A DNA stretch of 39,639 nt from Pseudomonadota bacterium. Its GTDB lineage: Bacteria; Pseudomonadota; Alphaproteobacteria; SMXQ01. Below, piece after piece: positions 24,593 to 32,418 of this stretch; within the stretch, counting starts at the first letter, position 1; the number at the start of each line of letters is the position of its first letter. Under the pieces are notes generated by a model. The model saw nothing but the letters and a program-made list of their open reading frames with translations, searched no databases and was not told where the DNA came from. Made by a program: the position numbers and the translations under genes. Location of the stretch: contig JADFJG010000019.1 in NCBI GenBank assembly GCA_022566265.1, forward strand, positions 1-39,639. Direction: 5' to 3'.

Positions 24593-25164
24593 CCCTCACA
24601 ATACCGAGTAAGACGATCTACCTCGACCATGAGACCACAGGCGGGCATCCACCGCGCGACACGATATATGAAATCGCGATGATCGATGACGAGGGACGAA
24701 TAATCATCGACACGCTCGTCAATCCAGAACGGCCTCTACCTAGTGGCGCTCGCTATCGTGGTTTCACAGACGAGGATTTTTTCGGCAAGCCGACTCTCAG
24801 GGAACTGTGGCCTACAATCGAGGCCATTATCACGGGGGTCCATGTCGTCAGCTACCACGCCGAGGCGGACAGTCGCTTCTATCCAAAGAGACTGGCGGCG
24901 GCTGGGCATGTGAGTTGCGCCATGCGAAGGTTCGCGCCTGTGTACGGTGACTACTCGGCCTATCATAACGACTACTCGTTTAAGAGCTTGAAAGTCGCCG
25001 CCGACTACATCGGTTACCGGCCAGACGGTCCCGTGCACCGAGCGCTCACAGACGCTTTCACCTGTCGGGCCGTCTGGCGCTGGCTGGAAGACCGGGACGA
25101 CTTCAATGCTGCCCCACAGCCACCCGCCCGCACCGCGGCCTTGACCGGCGTGTCCTCCCCCTGA
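24589..25164 (+). CDS. DEDDh-type 3'-5' exonuclease (DnaQ-like)
   Basis: A 191-residue nuclease of the DnaQ/RNase T superfamily. ExoI is YLDHETTG (Asp13, Glu15), ExoII is in VSYHAEADSRFY (Asp94) and ExoIII is HRALTDAFTC (His150, Asp155), giving the complete DEDDh set for two-metal 3'-5' hydrolysis. It has no polymerase, UvrC or BRCT extension. It begins inside the stop of the MerR-like gene (ATGA), so the two are co-expressed. The operators upstream suggest controlled expression, perhaps because free exonuclease is harmful. Whether it acts on DNA, RNA or small nucleotides cannot be told. Confidence 0.88.
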   Translation: MTLTIPSKTIYLDHETTGGHPPRDTIYEIAMIDDEGRIIIDTLVNPERPLPSGARYRGFTDEDFFGKPTLRELWPTIEAIITGVHVVSYHAEADSRFYPKRLAAAGHVSCAMRRFAPVYGDYSAYHNDYSFKSLKVAADYIGYRPDGPVHRALTDAFTCRAVWRWLEDRDDFNAAPQPPARTAALTGVSSP

Positions 25165-25365
25165 ACCGGCTCACAGCCCTCAGTTCACAGCCTGACAGAC
25201 GCCACGCCCTCCTGCCATTGTCATCGCGGCGGTGGTTTGCTACAAGGACGGCGCGGTGAAAACGTGAAATATCAGCCGCTTAGATGTCTCGTTCTATTTC
25301 TGTAACAGGAATAGCCAAGTGATCACGCAAAAGGCGCCCCCCAGGCCCGGCATCGGCGCCGGCCG

Positions 25366-26577
25366 ATGAGCCGCGCGATCTGGCGCCAGCCGCTCGTCGT
25401 CCTGGTCCTCGCCACCATCGTCATCTTCATCTCCTACGGCACCCGGCAGAGCTTCGGCCTGTTCCTCAGGCCGATCACCATGGACATGGGCTGGGGCCGC
25501 GAATCCTTGTCCTTCGCGCTTGCCACCCAGAGCCTGATGATCGGCATTACGGCGCCGTTCGCCGGCGCCATCGCCGACCGCTTCAACCCCGTCATCGTCA
25601 TCGTCGCCGCCGGCCTGCTGTACACCGTCGGCCTGTTCTTCATGTCCCAGGCGATGACGCCCGGCGGCATGGTGGTGAGCGTCGGCCTCATCGCCGGCGT
25701 CGCCGCCGGCGGCTGCGGGCTGCCGCTGCTGCTTTCCGTCGTCGGCCGGGTGGCGCCCGAGAACAAACGCAGCCTGTGGCTCGGCATCACCACGGCGGGC
25801 GGCACCGCCGGCCAGTTCCTCCTGGTGCCGGCCTGCCAGTGGCTGATCTCGACCTTCGGCTGGGCCTCCGCCATGCTGGTCCTGGCGGCCGGGGTGTTCA
25901 TGATCGTGCCCTTCGGCGCCGCCATCGCCAAGGCCGGCGGCGATTCGTTCACATCCAAGGACCCCCAGAGCCTCGGCCAGGCGCTCCGCGAAGCCAGCCG
26001 CCATCGCGGCTACTGGCTGCTCCTCACCGGCTTCTTCGTCTGCGGTTTCCAGGTCCAGTTCATCATCATGCATCTGCCGGCCTATCTCGCCGACAAATCG
26101 GCCGGCATCGGCATGGGCGCCGCCGCCATCGCGCTGATCGGCCTGTTCAACATGATCGGCACCTCGGTGGCGGGCTATCTCGGCGGCAAGCACCGCAAGA
26201 AGAATCTGCTCAGCCTGCTTTATTTCGGGCGCTCCCTGGTGCTGCTGGCGTTCTTCGCCACCCCGGTCAGCCAGCTGTCCGTCGTCCTCTTCGCCTCGGT
26301 GATCGGGCTGTTGTGGCTCGCCACGGTGCCGCTGACCGCCGGCATCGTCGCCCAGATCTTCGGCACGCGCTACATGGCCACCCTTTACGCCTTCGTCTTC
26401 TTGAGCCACCAGCTCGGCAGCTTCCTCAGCGTCTGGCTCGGCGGCCGGCTGTTCGACGCCACCGGGTCTTACGACATCATCTGGTGGGCGATCATCGTCG
26501 CCGGCTTCGCCGCCGCCCTCATCCACTGGCCGATCAACGACCGCCCGGTGGCGCGCCTGGCGGAACAGCAGACCTGA
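25366..26577 (+). CDS. MFS transporter (monocarboxylate/oxalate-formate-like branch)
   Basis: A 403-residue major facilitator superfamily protein with about 12 hydrophobic segments. Features are YGTRQSFGLFLRPI in TM1, GAIADRF between TM2 and TM3 (the MFS loop motif), and YMATLYAFVFLSHQLGSFLSVWLGG in part (LSHQLGSFLSVWLGG) in TM10-11, as in the oxalate/formate antiporter-like branch. The substrate is not predictable. ATG 25366 has no clear Shine-Dalgarno; the 200 bp before it contain no gene. It stands alone, codirectional with the exonuclease cassette. Confidence 0.93.
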   Translation: MSRAIWRQPLVVLVLATIVIFISYGTRQSFGLFLRPITMDMGWGRESLSFALATQSLMIGITAPFAGAIADRFNPVIVIVAAGLLYTVGLFFMSQAMTPGGMVVSVGLIAGVAAGGCGLPLLLSVVGRVAPENKRSLWLGITTAGGTAGQFLLVPACQWLISTFGWASAMLVLAAGVFMIVPFGAAIAKAGGDSFTSKDPQSLGQALREASRHRGYWLLLTGFFVCGFQVQFIIMHLPAYLADKSAGIGMGAAAIALIGLFNMIGTSVAGYLGGKHRKKNLLSLLYFGRSLVLLAFFATPVSQLSVVLFASVIGLLWLATVPLTAGIVAQIFGTRYMATLYAFVFLSHQLGSFLSVWLGGRLFDATGSYDIIWWAIIVAGFAAALIHWPINDRPVARLAEQQT

Positions 26578-26812
26578 GGCGGGCGCGTCCAAAATTCCGG
26601 GCCCAAATTTCGGGGATGTGAACGGGAATTGCCTGGATTCTACTTCAAACCCCTACTCCCGGTATGTTTTTTTTAAGCTGGACAGCGATTCTACGCTGCC
26701 TAGGGTCGCCGCCGTGGTGCCCGCTGGCGCGGCGGATTCGGTTTGCGTCGCGTCGACGGAATACCGGCCGGATGGCAATGAATGGCCGGACCGACAACGA
26801 AAGGGCGATCGA

Positions 26813-27838
26813 ATGCAACGGGTCCCGAAACCACGGGCGGTATTTTTTGCCGCCGTAAAATATCTCGCCATGGTTCCCCTCCTCTCCCTGCCGGCCACCA
26901 TCACGTTTAGCGGTGAACTTAATTCAGGTCGGGCCGAGGCAAGCCGGTTCGCGCAGGGCCTTTACGACTCGGCGAAGTCGGTGGCCCAGGGCAGCCCCAC
27001 CGGGGCGGCGCTCAAGGCCGCCGAGTCGGCGATCGAGTACTGGTTGCCCGGGCTGGGTGACGACGGCCCCGAATGGCTGTCGCGCTTCGAATTCGATTGG
27101 AATGTCGGGGAAGACGACAAGCCCGAATTTTCGCTGCTGACGGTGCAGCCGCTGTACCAATCGACGAATCGGCGGGACACCATCTTCACCCAACTGCGCA
27201 TCGCCCGGGATTACAGTTTCGGCAAATACCGCACCACCACCAACATCGGCCTCGGCTACCGGCGGCTGGTCGCCGACAACAACGTCCTCCTCGGCGCCAA
27301 TGTCTTCTTCGACCGCGAATGGCGTTTCAACCATTCGCGCCTGGGCTTCGGCGGCGAGGCGCGAATCTCCGGGTTCGACCTTTTCGTCAACTATTACGAC
27401 GCCCTCACCGGCAAGCACAACACCAGCGCCACCACCTTCGAAGAAGCGCTCAACGGCTTCGATGCCGAGTTGACGGCGCAGGTCCCCTATCTGCCGTGGG
27501 CCCGGGTCCGGGGCAAGTACTTCACCTGGGACACCAAGGCTCTCGACGACAACATCGACGGCTATACCGCTTCGGTCGAGCTCGACCTGCACCAGAATAT
27601 CCAGTTGGAAGCCGGTTACACCGATGACGACTTCAACGACGGTGTCTGGTTCCTCACCATGCGCTTCATCCCCGGCAACCGGCACCGTCCGGTGCTGGCG
27701 AGCAGCCGGGCGATCGACAGCCAGGCGTTCCAGTGGCGGGACATGCGGGACTATACCCTCGACAAGGTGCGGCGCCAGAACACCATCGTCGTCGAACGCA
27801 CCTCCGGCGGCTCGGTGACGATATCCCGTGGGTCCTGA
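26813..27838 (+). CDS. Inverse-autotransporter beta-domain (intimin/invasin-type) outer membrane protein
   Basis: A 341-residue exported protein. ATG 26813 follows AAAGGG; an N-terminal signal (KYLAMVPLLSLPATITF) precedes an amphipathic beta-rich domain. The typical inverse-autotransporter barrel features appear in order: TIFTQLRIARDYSFGKYR, NIGLGYRRL, LLGANVFFDREWRFNHSRLG, FDLFVNYYDALTG, GFDAELTAQVPYLPWARVRG. Length covers the barrel only; the surface passenger of intimins or invasins is missing. A barrel alone may be a pore, a platform, or a truncated adhesin. A secreted protein gene follows, and a 20-bp tandem duplication lies over the stop. Confidence 0.78.
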   Translation: MQRVPKPRAVFFAAVKYLAMVPLLSLPATITFSGELNSGRAEASRFAQGLYDSAKSVAQGSPTGAALKAAESAIEYWLPGLGDDGPEWLSRFEFDWNVGEDDKPEFSLLTVQPLYQSTNRRDTIFTQLRIARDYSFGKYRTTTNIGLGYRRLVADNNVLLGANVFFDREWRFNHSRLGFGGEARISGFDLFVNYYDALTGKHNTSATTFEEALNGFDAELTAQVPYLPWARVRGKYFTWDTKALDDNIDGYTASVELDLHQNIQLEAGYTDDDFNDGVWFLTMRFIPGNRHRPVLASSRAIDSQAFQWRDMRDYTLDKVRRQNTIVVERTSGGSVTISRGS

Positions 27839-27864
27839 GCTAAGCCCATGGGTCCTGAGCTAAA
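27825..27864. repeat. 20-bp tandem duplication over the beta-domain gene stop
   Basis: The 20 bases at 27825-27844 are repeated at 27845-27864 with two differences; the shared core is TGGGTCCTGAGCTAA. The first copy contains the stop TGA of the beta-barrel gene. The second copy provides extra spacing before the ribosome-binding site of the next gene. Confidence 0.92.
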
Positions 27865-27876
27865 AAGGTGTTGATC

Positions 27877-28578
27877 ATGGCAAGAGGGACGCCAATTGCG
27901 GCCGTCGCGGGGCTGCTTATATTCCTCGCCGGCGCGCCGGCCTGGGCGCAAACGGAGACGGCGACGCCGACCCAGTACCAGTTCGTCGTGCAGAAGATCG
28001 AGCTCTGTACGAATTCCACCTGCACCTCGCCGACCGTCCTCGGCCAGGGGTCCCAGGCCTTCGATATCGGATCGGGGCAGGTAAGCGCGGGTCAGGCGGC
28101 CGGCACTTTCCTCACCGACTTCAGCCTCGCCGCCAATCAGACCTTCACCCATATCCGGGTGACCCATACCCGCGCCATCGATATCACCGCGACGGCGCCA
28201 ACCTTCCAGGCCGGTGGGCAAGCTTGCGTCACCGGCGCCGGTGGCGACATCGTCACGGCGGCGACCATCACCGAGGTGCTGGCCGAGGTGACCACGGGCA
28301 GCGCGGCGGTAAGCCAGGTCTTCTTCGTTCCCAACACCGACGCCAACAACGCGCCGGGGGGACTGGCCGCGACCTATGCGACCGAGGGGATCGTACTCAT
28401 CGACGGCACCACCATGACCATCACCAAGCCACTTTCCTCGCCGTTCACCAGCGGCGGCACGGCCCCCACCTTCGATGTCGCCTTCGACGTCGCCGACACG
28501 ATCTCCTTCATCGTAGCCAGCGGCACCACTTGCAATGTGTTCCTCGGGCCGCCAAGCGTCACCATCACCATCAAGTGA
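27877..28578 (+). CDS. Secreted protein of unknown function
   Basis: A 233-residue exported protein. ATG 27877 with AAAAGG about 8 bases upstream gives a clean signal peptide ending APAWAQT. The mature part is rich in Thr, Ser, Ala and Gly with beta-strand character (YQFVVQKIELCTNSTCTS, FLTDFSLAANQTFTHIRVTHTRAIDIT in part), and cysteines are at CTNSTC, QACVTG and TTCNV. I do not recognise the family. It lies 38 bp after the beta-barrel gene and may be co-transcribed, so it could be a partner or cargo displayed at the surface; that is inference. Confidence 0.8.
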   Translation: MARGTPIAAVAGLLIFLAGAPAWAQTETATPTQYQFVVQKIELCTNSTCTSPTVLGQGSQAFDIGSGQVSAGQAAGTFLTDFSLAANQTFTHIRVTHTRAIDITATAPTFQAGGQACVTGAGGDIVTAATITEVLAEVTTGSAAVSQVFFVPNTDANNAPGGLAATYATEGIVLIDGTTMTITKPLSSPFTSGGTAPTFDVAFDVADTISFIVASGTTCNVFLGPPSVTITIK

Positions 28579-28795
28579 CGCCCCTCCGCTTTAGCGCGGC
28601 GGGCCTGAGGCCACTTCACCTCCGAATATCCCGATCTGGTGAAGATGGGTATTCTTGAATATGATCGTGAGATGGTGGGGGTGGAAAATAACGATTAAAT
28701 TTTCCACTTCAAGTCTCAACCTGAGCCCCCAAGTCAATGGGGATGGTGGCATTCGGTAGGTTTAAGGTCCTTCCGGTACAGACGGTGACAGTAGC

Positions 28796-29572
28796 ATGGC
28801 GGAAAGTTCGATAGAGTGGACAGATGCGACATGGAACCCGGTAGCGGGCTGTAACGTCGTGTCTCCTGGTTGCACCAATTGCTACGCTATGCGGATGGCG
28901 GCCCGTCTCGAGTCCATGGGCGTGGAGAAATACCGTGGGCTCACCCGCCGCCGAGGTGGAAGGATCGTTTGGACCGGCACAATAAATTTGGATTGGGCCG
29001 CTCTCGAAACGCCGCATTCATGGAAGAAACCACGGCGTGTATTCGTTAATTCCATGAGCGACCTTTTTCACGAAGAGGTACCAGAAGAATTTGTGCGAGA
29101 AGTTTGGCAGGTGATGGAGGAAACGAGACGGCACACCTACCAGATTCTTACAAAACGTCCCGATCGGATGAAGGATCTCTTAAGCAATGGGAGCTTTCCG
29201 GCGCTGTCAAACGTCTGGCTGGGCGTGAGCGTAGAAAGTGCCAAGTTTTTGAGCCGAATTGACTCCCTGCGGCAAACGCCAGCAGCTATACGTTTTGTAT
29301 CATTTGAGCCGCTGTTGGAGTCGGTCTCTGGGGCCGACCTTACAGATATCGATTGGGCGATAGTGGGTGGAGAGTCAGGTCCTAAGGCCCGAGTCATAGA
29401 ACCACGCTGGGTTGACGAGATTATGGACGGTTGCGAGGATTATGGAACGGCTTTCTTCTTCAAGCAGTGGGGCGGCGTAAACAAAAAGCGGACAGGCCGG
29501 AAACTACACGGCCGGACGTGGGATAACTACCCCACTACGCCTTCTTCAGAATGTGCTCAGCTGCCCGCATAG
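28796..29572 (+). CDS. Phage Gp37/Gp68 (DUF5131) family protein with three-Cys motif
   Basis: A 258-residue member of the Gp37/Gp68 family (PF07505). The N-terminus IEWTDATWNPVAGC holds Cys19 and is followed by Cys26 and Cys29 (C-x6-C-x2-C), an iron-sulfur-like ligand set recalling radical SAM enzymes. Other family hallmarks are VFVNSMSDLFHEEVP, ILTKRPDRM, NVWLGVSVES, RFVSFEPLLE, IVGGESGPKAR, FFFKQWGG. The usual end KLHGRTWDNYP is followed by 12 extra residues that overlap the 3' end of tcmP. The enzymatic activity is not established to my knowledge. The gene is clearly lower in GC than its neighbours. Confidence 0.93.
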   Translation: MAESSIEWTDATWNPVAGCNVVSPGCTNCYAMRMAARLESMGVEKYRGLTRRRGGRIVWTGTINLDWAALETPHSWKKPRRVFVNSMSDLFHEEVPEEFVREVWQVMEETRRHTYQILTKRPDRMKDLLSNGSFPALSNVWLGVSVESAKFLSRIDSLRQTPAAIRFVSFEPLLESVSGADLTDIDWAIVGGESGPKARVIEPRWVDEIMDGCEDYGTAFFFKQWGGVNKKRTGRKLHGRTWDNYPTTPSSECAQLPA

Positions 29573-30410
29573 AAAGGTCAATAGCTCGGCGATTCGGATT
29601 GGAAACGGCAAAGAATAAAGAAAATTTCTGTGGACCTCCCGTTTTGGGTAGAGGAAGAGGATCAGCCACGGCGGCGAAAATGCACTCCAGTCTCTTCTTC
29701 ACAAATTCCTCAATGGCCTTCACGTCCGCTACCCTTTCAGCCTCCGGCCCGGCATTAAAAAGGTCGCTCTGCGAGGGCTTCTCATAGAGAGCTCTACGCC
29801 ACTCATTAGTGCCCAAGACTCGGTCCATGGCAGCGGATTTTTTCGGATCAACTTTGGCTAATTTTCTGGCGGCTTGCCGATAGAATCCTTCCATCGGAAA
29901 AAGATACCAGAGGTCTATTGCTTCGGTTTGCGCAACTGCTTTCAACGTGTTCCAAGTTACATCCATCCCGAAGGGATCAAGAAAAAGAACAGCGCGCCTG
30001 CCGTGACCGGGGCTTCCTGGCCCGCGCCAGACTGTTTCACTACAAATTCGGGACACCTCTTTGTTGGCATCTCCTTTGATTACCTCTATTTTCCTATTGG
30101 GGTATTCATCGCATAAAGAAATCAGCGCAGCATAACGGTGGTCTGTATTTTCGATGAAAATGAATTTCTCGAAAGGGGGATCGGTATTGAGAGCTTTCTT
30201 GGCTGATCCCTCCATTGTCATTTCATCAGCTTGACCGAAAAGACCGCCGCCGGATATACCGACGCTCCGTTCGCCACTGCCGGCGAACCCATCGATGTAT
30301 AGGAGTTCGAACTTTTGATCCTTCAGGGCTCTCGTGTAAAATTTCAGATAATCAGCAAGGACGTTGACCTTAATCTGAGTCCATGGCCCACCATATTTAA
30401 AATCTGTCAT
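29535..30410 (-). CDS. tcmP: Three-Cys-motif partner protein TcmP
   Basis: A protein of about 291 residues matching the TcmP family, named for its regular association with three-Cys Gp37/Gp68-type proteins. ATG 30410 is preferred over TTG 30425; neither has a strong Shine-Dalgarno. Visible motifs are KYGGPWTQIKVNVLADYLKFY in part (GGPWTQIKVNVLADYL), LLYIDGFAGSGER (a Rossmann-like SAM-binding glycine motif), FIENTDHRY, VLFLDPFGMDVTW and LWYLFPMEGF. This suggests a methyltransferase-like fold, which is inference. Here it is convergent with the partner gene, overlapping it by 38 bp. The region is AT-rich, and transfer is likely. Confidence 0.88.
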   Translation of the reverse strand: MTDFKYGGPWTQIKVNVLADYLKFYTRALKDQKFELLYIDGFAGSGERSVGISGGGLFGQADEMTMEGSAKKALNTDPPFEKFIFIENTDHRYAALISLCDEYPNRKIEVIKGDANKEVSRICSETVWRGPGSPGHGRRAVLFLDPFGMDVTWNTLKAVAQTEAIDLWYLFPMEGFYRQAARKLAKVDPKKSAAMDRVLGTNEWRRALYEKPSQSDLFNAGPEAERVADVKAIEEFVKKRLECIFAAVADPLPLPKTGGPQKFSLFFAVSNPNRRAIDLSMRAAEHILKKA

Positions 30411-30616
30411 CGTATGAAAGCCCAAGTTTTAGATGATTAATTCAATACTATTTTTACTCGGAATGGTTGTCAAGGATGTGTCGGTACTCTGTGCGGTCAA
30501 CCAGCTCCCGTGACTGCGCGATGTTTCACCTCCCTCCCCTCCAACAATATCTCCATGGCAAGGCGGGGAAGATCGGGTAGATTGGCCGGGGCGCGCGCGA
30601 GCGAAGGGCGATCAGG

Positions 30617-31330
30617 ATGTATCACGACCATTCCGCCGAGGCGATCCGGGTCCGGCTGGAAGAGGGGCCGAGCGCCAACTATATCCGCGACTGGGTCTAT
30701 GGCGGCATCGACGGCGCCGTCACCACCTTCGCCATCGTCGCCGGCGTCGTCGGCGCCGATTTCTCGACCCGGGTGATGATGATCCTCGGCGTCGCCAATC
30801 TCGTCGCCGACGGTTTCTCCATGGCGGCGAGCAATTACAGCGGCACCAAGACCGAGCAGGAGGATTTCGAGCGCCTGCGCGCCTGGGAGGACCGGCAGAT
30901 CACCGCCGACCCCGAGGGCGAAACGGCGGAGATCCGGGAAATCTTCCGCCTCAAGGGCTTCGAGGGCGCCGATCTGGAGCGCGCCGTCGAGATCGTCACC
31001 TCGGACCGTAAAATATGGATCGAGACCATGCTGGCGGAGGAATACGGCCTGCCCAAGGCCACCCGCGCGCCGGTGATCTCGGCGATGTGCACCTTCTGCG
31101 CCTTCATCCTCTGCGGCGCCATCCCGTTGCTGCCCTTCATCATTGGTGTCCCGGCCGCCTTCGAGACCTCGATCGCACTCACGGCGCTGGTGTTCTTCGC
31201 CATCGGCACGATCAAGAGCAAATGGTCGATGATGCGCTGGTGGCGCTCGGGCCTCGAGATCACGGCGATCGGGCTCGGCGCCGCCTCCATCGCTTATCTG
31301 ATCGGCTATGTGCTGAAGAACCTGATCTGA
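30617..31330 (+). CDS. VIT1/CCC1 family transporter
   Basis: A 237-residue membrane protein of the vacuolar iron transporter family, exporting Fe(II) or Mn(II) from the cytoplasm. Family motifs are YGGIDGAVTTFAIVAGVVGA in TM1 and NLVADGFSMAASNY in TM2, followed by a long acidic cytoplasmic helical part with likely metal ligands (EQEDFERLRAWED, EIREIFRLKGF). Three further membrane segments make the C-terminal half. ATCAGGAT precedes ATG 30617. It ends 47 bp before the dihydroxyphthalate-decarboxylase-like gene, and the two may share a transcript without obvious functional link. Confidence 0.93.
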   Translation: MYHDHSAEAIRVRLEEGPSANYIRDWVYGGIDGAVTTFAIVAGVVGADFSTRVMMILGVANLVADGFSMAASNYSGTKTEQEDFERLRAWEDRQITADPEGETAEIREIFRLKGFEGADLERAVEIVTSDRKIWIETMLAEEYGLPKATRAPVISAMCTFCAFILCGAIPLLPFIIGVPAAFETSIALTALVFFAIGTIKSKWSMMRWWRSGLEITAIGLGAASIAYLIGYVLKNLI

Positions 31331-31377
31331 TACCGGCCGATGAGGCGGCACAAAACCGGCGACAAGGGAGAAGAATA

Positions 31378-32367
31378 TTGAGCAAGGTCCGGCTTTCACT
31401 GGCGATCAGCGATTACGACCATGTGCGCGATTTCGCCGACGGCAAGATCGAGGCCGAGGGCATCGAGATCACCCATATCGACCTGCCGGTGGAGGAGATC
31501 TTCTCCCGATTCACCCGCTTCCGCGAATGGGACATCTCCGAGATGTCGCTGGCGCGTTACAGCGCCCTGGTCTCGCGCAACGTCCCCGACATCACGGCGA
31601 TACCGGTGTTCCCGTCCCGCTTCTTCCGTCTCGGCGCCTTCTATGTCGCCACCGAGCGGCCGATCGAGGAGCCCCGAGCGCTGGCCGGTAAGCGCATCGG
31701 CATCCCGGCGTGGATCCAGACGGCGCTGGTTTACGCCCGCGCCTATCTCGTTCACCAACTCGGCATTCCGCTTACCGACGTCGAGTGGTTCCAGGCCGGC
31801 GTCAACGTCGCCGGGCTACGCGACGAGGTGGCGCCCGTGCTGCCCGAGGGGGTCAGCTATACCCCGGTGGCGGACAAGTCGCTGACCGATCTTCTGATCG
31901 GCGGCGATGTCGACGCCATCATCTCGGCCCGCCCGCCGAGGGCCTTCGAGCAGGGCGATAGGCGCATCCGCCGGCTCCTCGCCGATCCCCAGGCGGCGGA
32001 GGAGGCCTACTGGTCGGAGACCGGCATCTTTCCCATCATGCACACCGTGGCGATGCGCCCCGAGGTGATCGAGAAAAATCCCTGGGCGCCGAGGAACCTG
32101 TTCGCCGCCTTCGAGGAAGCGAAACGCCGCGCCATGGTGCGCGCGCTTGACGGAAACATCTGCCGCTTTCCGATGGCCTGGAGCGTCGATAACGCCGAAC
32201 GGGCCCGCGCCATGTTCGGCGACGACTTCTGGCCCTATGGCATCGAGGCCAACCGGCGGACGCTCGAGGCCTTCCTCGGTTTCGCCCATGAGCAGCGCGT
32301 GACCGAACGCCTGCTGACGCCCGAGGAGCTGTTCCCCCACGAGGTCCGGAGTCTTTTCAAGGTCTGA
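31378..32367 (+). CDS. 4,5-dihydroxyphthalate decarboxylase-like protein (periplasmic-binding fold)
   Basis: A 329-residue protein resembling Pht5-type 4,5-dihydroxyphthalate decarboxylases and related substrate-binding-like proteins. The shared pattern runs LSLAISDYDHVRDFADGKI, EGIEI, WDISEMSLARY, IPVFPSRFFR, LAGKRIGIPAW, TGIFPIMHTVAMR, DDFWPYGIEANRRTLEAFL and LLTPEELF. TTG 31378 is the start, since AAGGGAG sits 7 bases before it. The frame is open upstream inside the VIT1 gene, but that part is a shadow. There is no signal peptide, so the protein is cytoplasmic. No phthalate pathway genes are near, so the substrate may be another aromatic acid. Confidence 0.85.
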   Translation: MSKVRLSLAISDYDHVRDFADGKIEAEGIEITHIDLPVEEIFSRFTRFREWDISEMSLARYSALVSRNVPDITAIPVFPSRFFRLGAFYVATERPIEEPRALAGKRIGIPAWIQTALVYARAYLVHQLGIPLTDVEWFQAGVNVAGLRDEVAPVLPEGVSYTPVADKSLTDLLIGGDVDAIISARPPRAFEQGDRRIRRLLADPQAAEEAYWSETGIFPIMHTVAMRPEVIEKNPWAPRNLFAAFEEAKRRAMVRALDGNICRFPMAWSVDNAERARAMFGDDFWPYGIEANRRTLEAFLGFAHEQRVTERLLTPEELFPHEVRSLFKV

Positions 32368-32418
32368 GCGTTCGCCCCGCCGCCCCCCTGGAAACCGTGC
32401 CGGGGCGCGATCGGGACT

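Noticed and set aside
31015-31377. N-terminal extension of the dihydroxyphthalate-decarboxylase-like gene
   Set aside because: The extended frame overlaps the VIT1 gene and is Arg/His-rich noise. TTG 31378 has a good ribosome-binding site and matches the family start.
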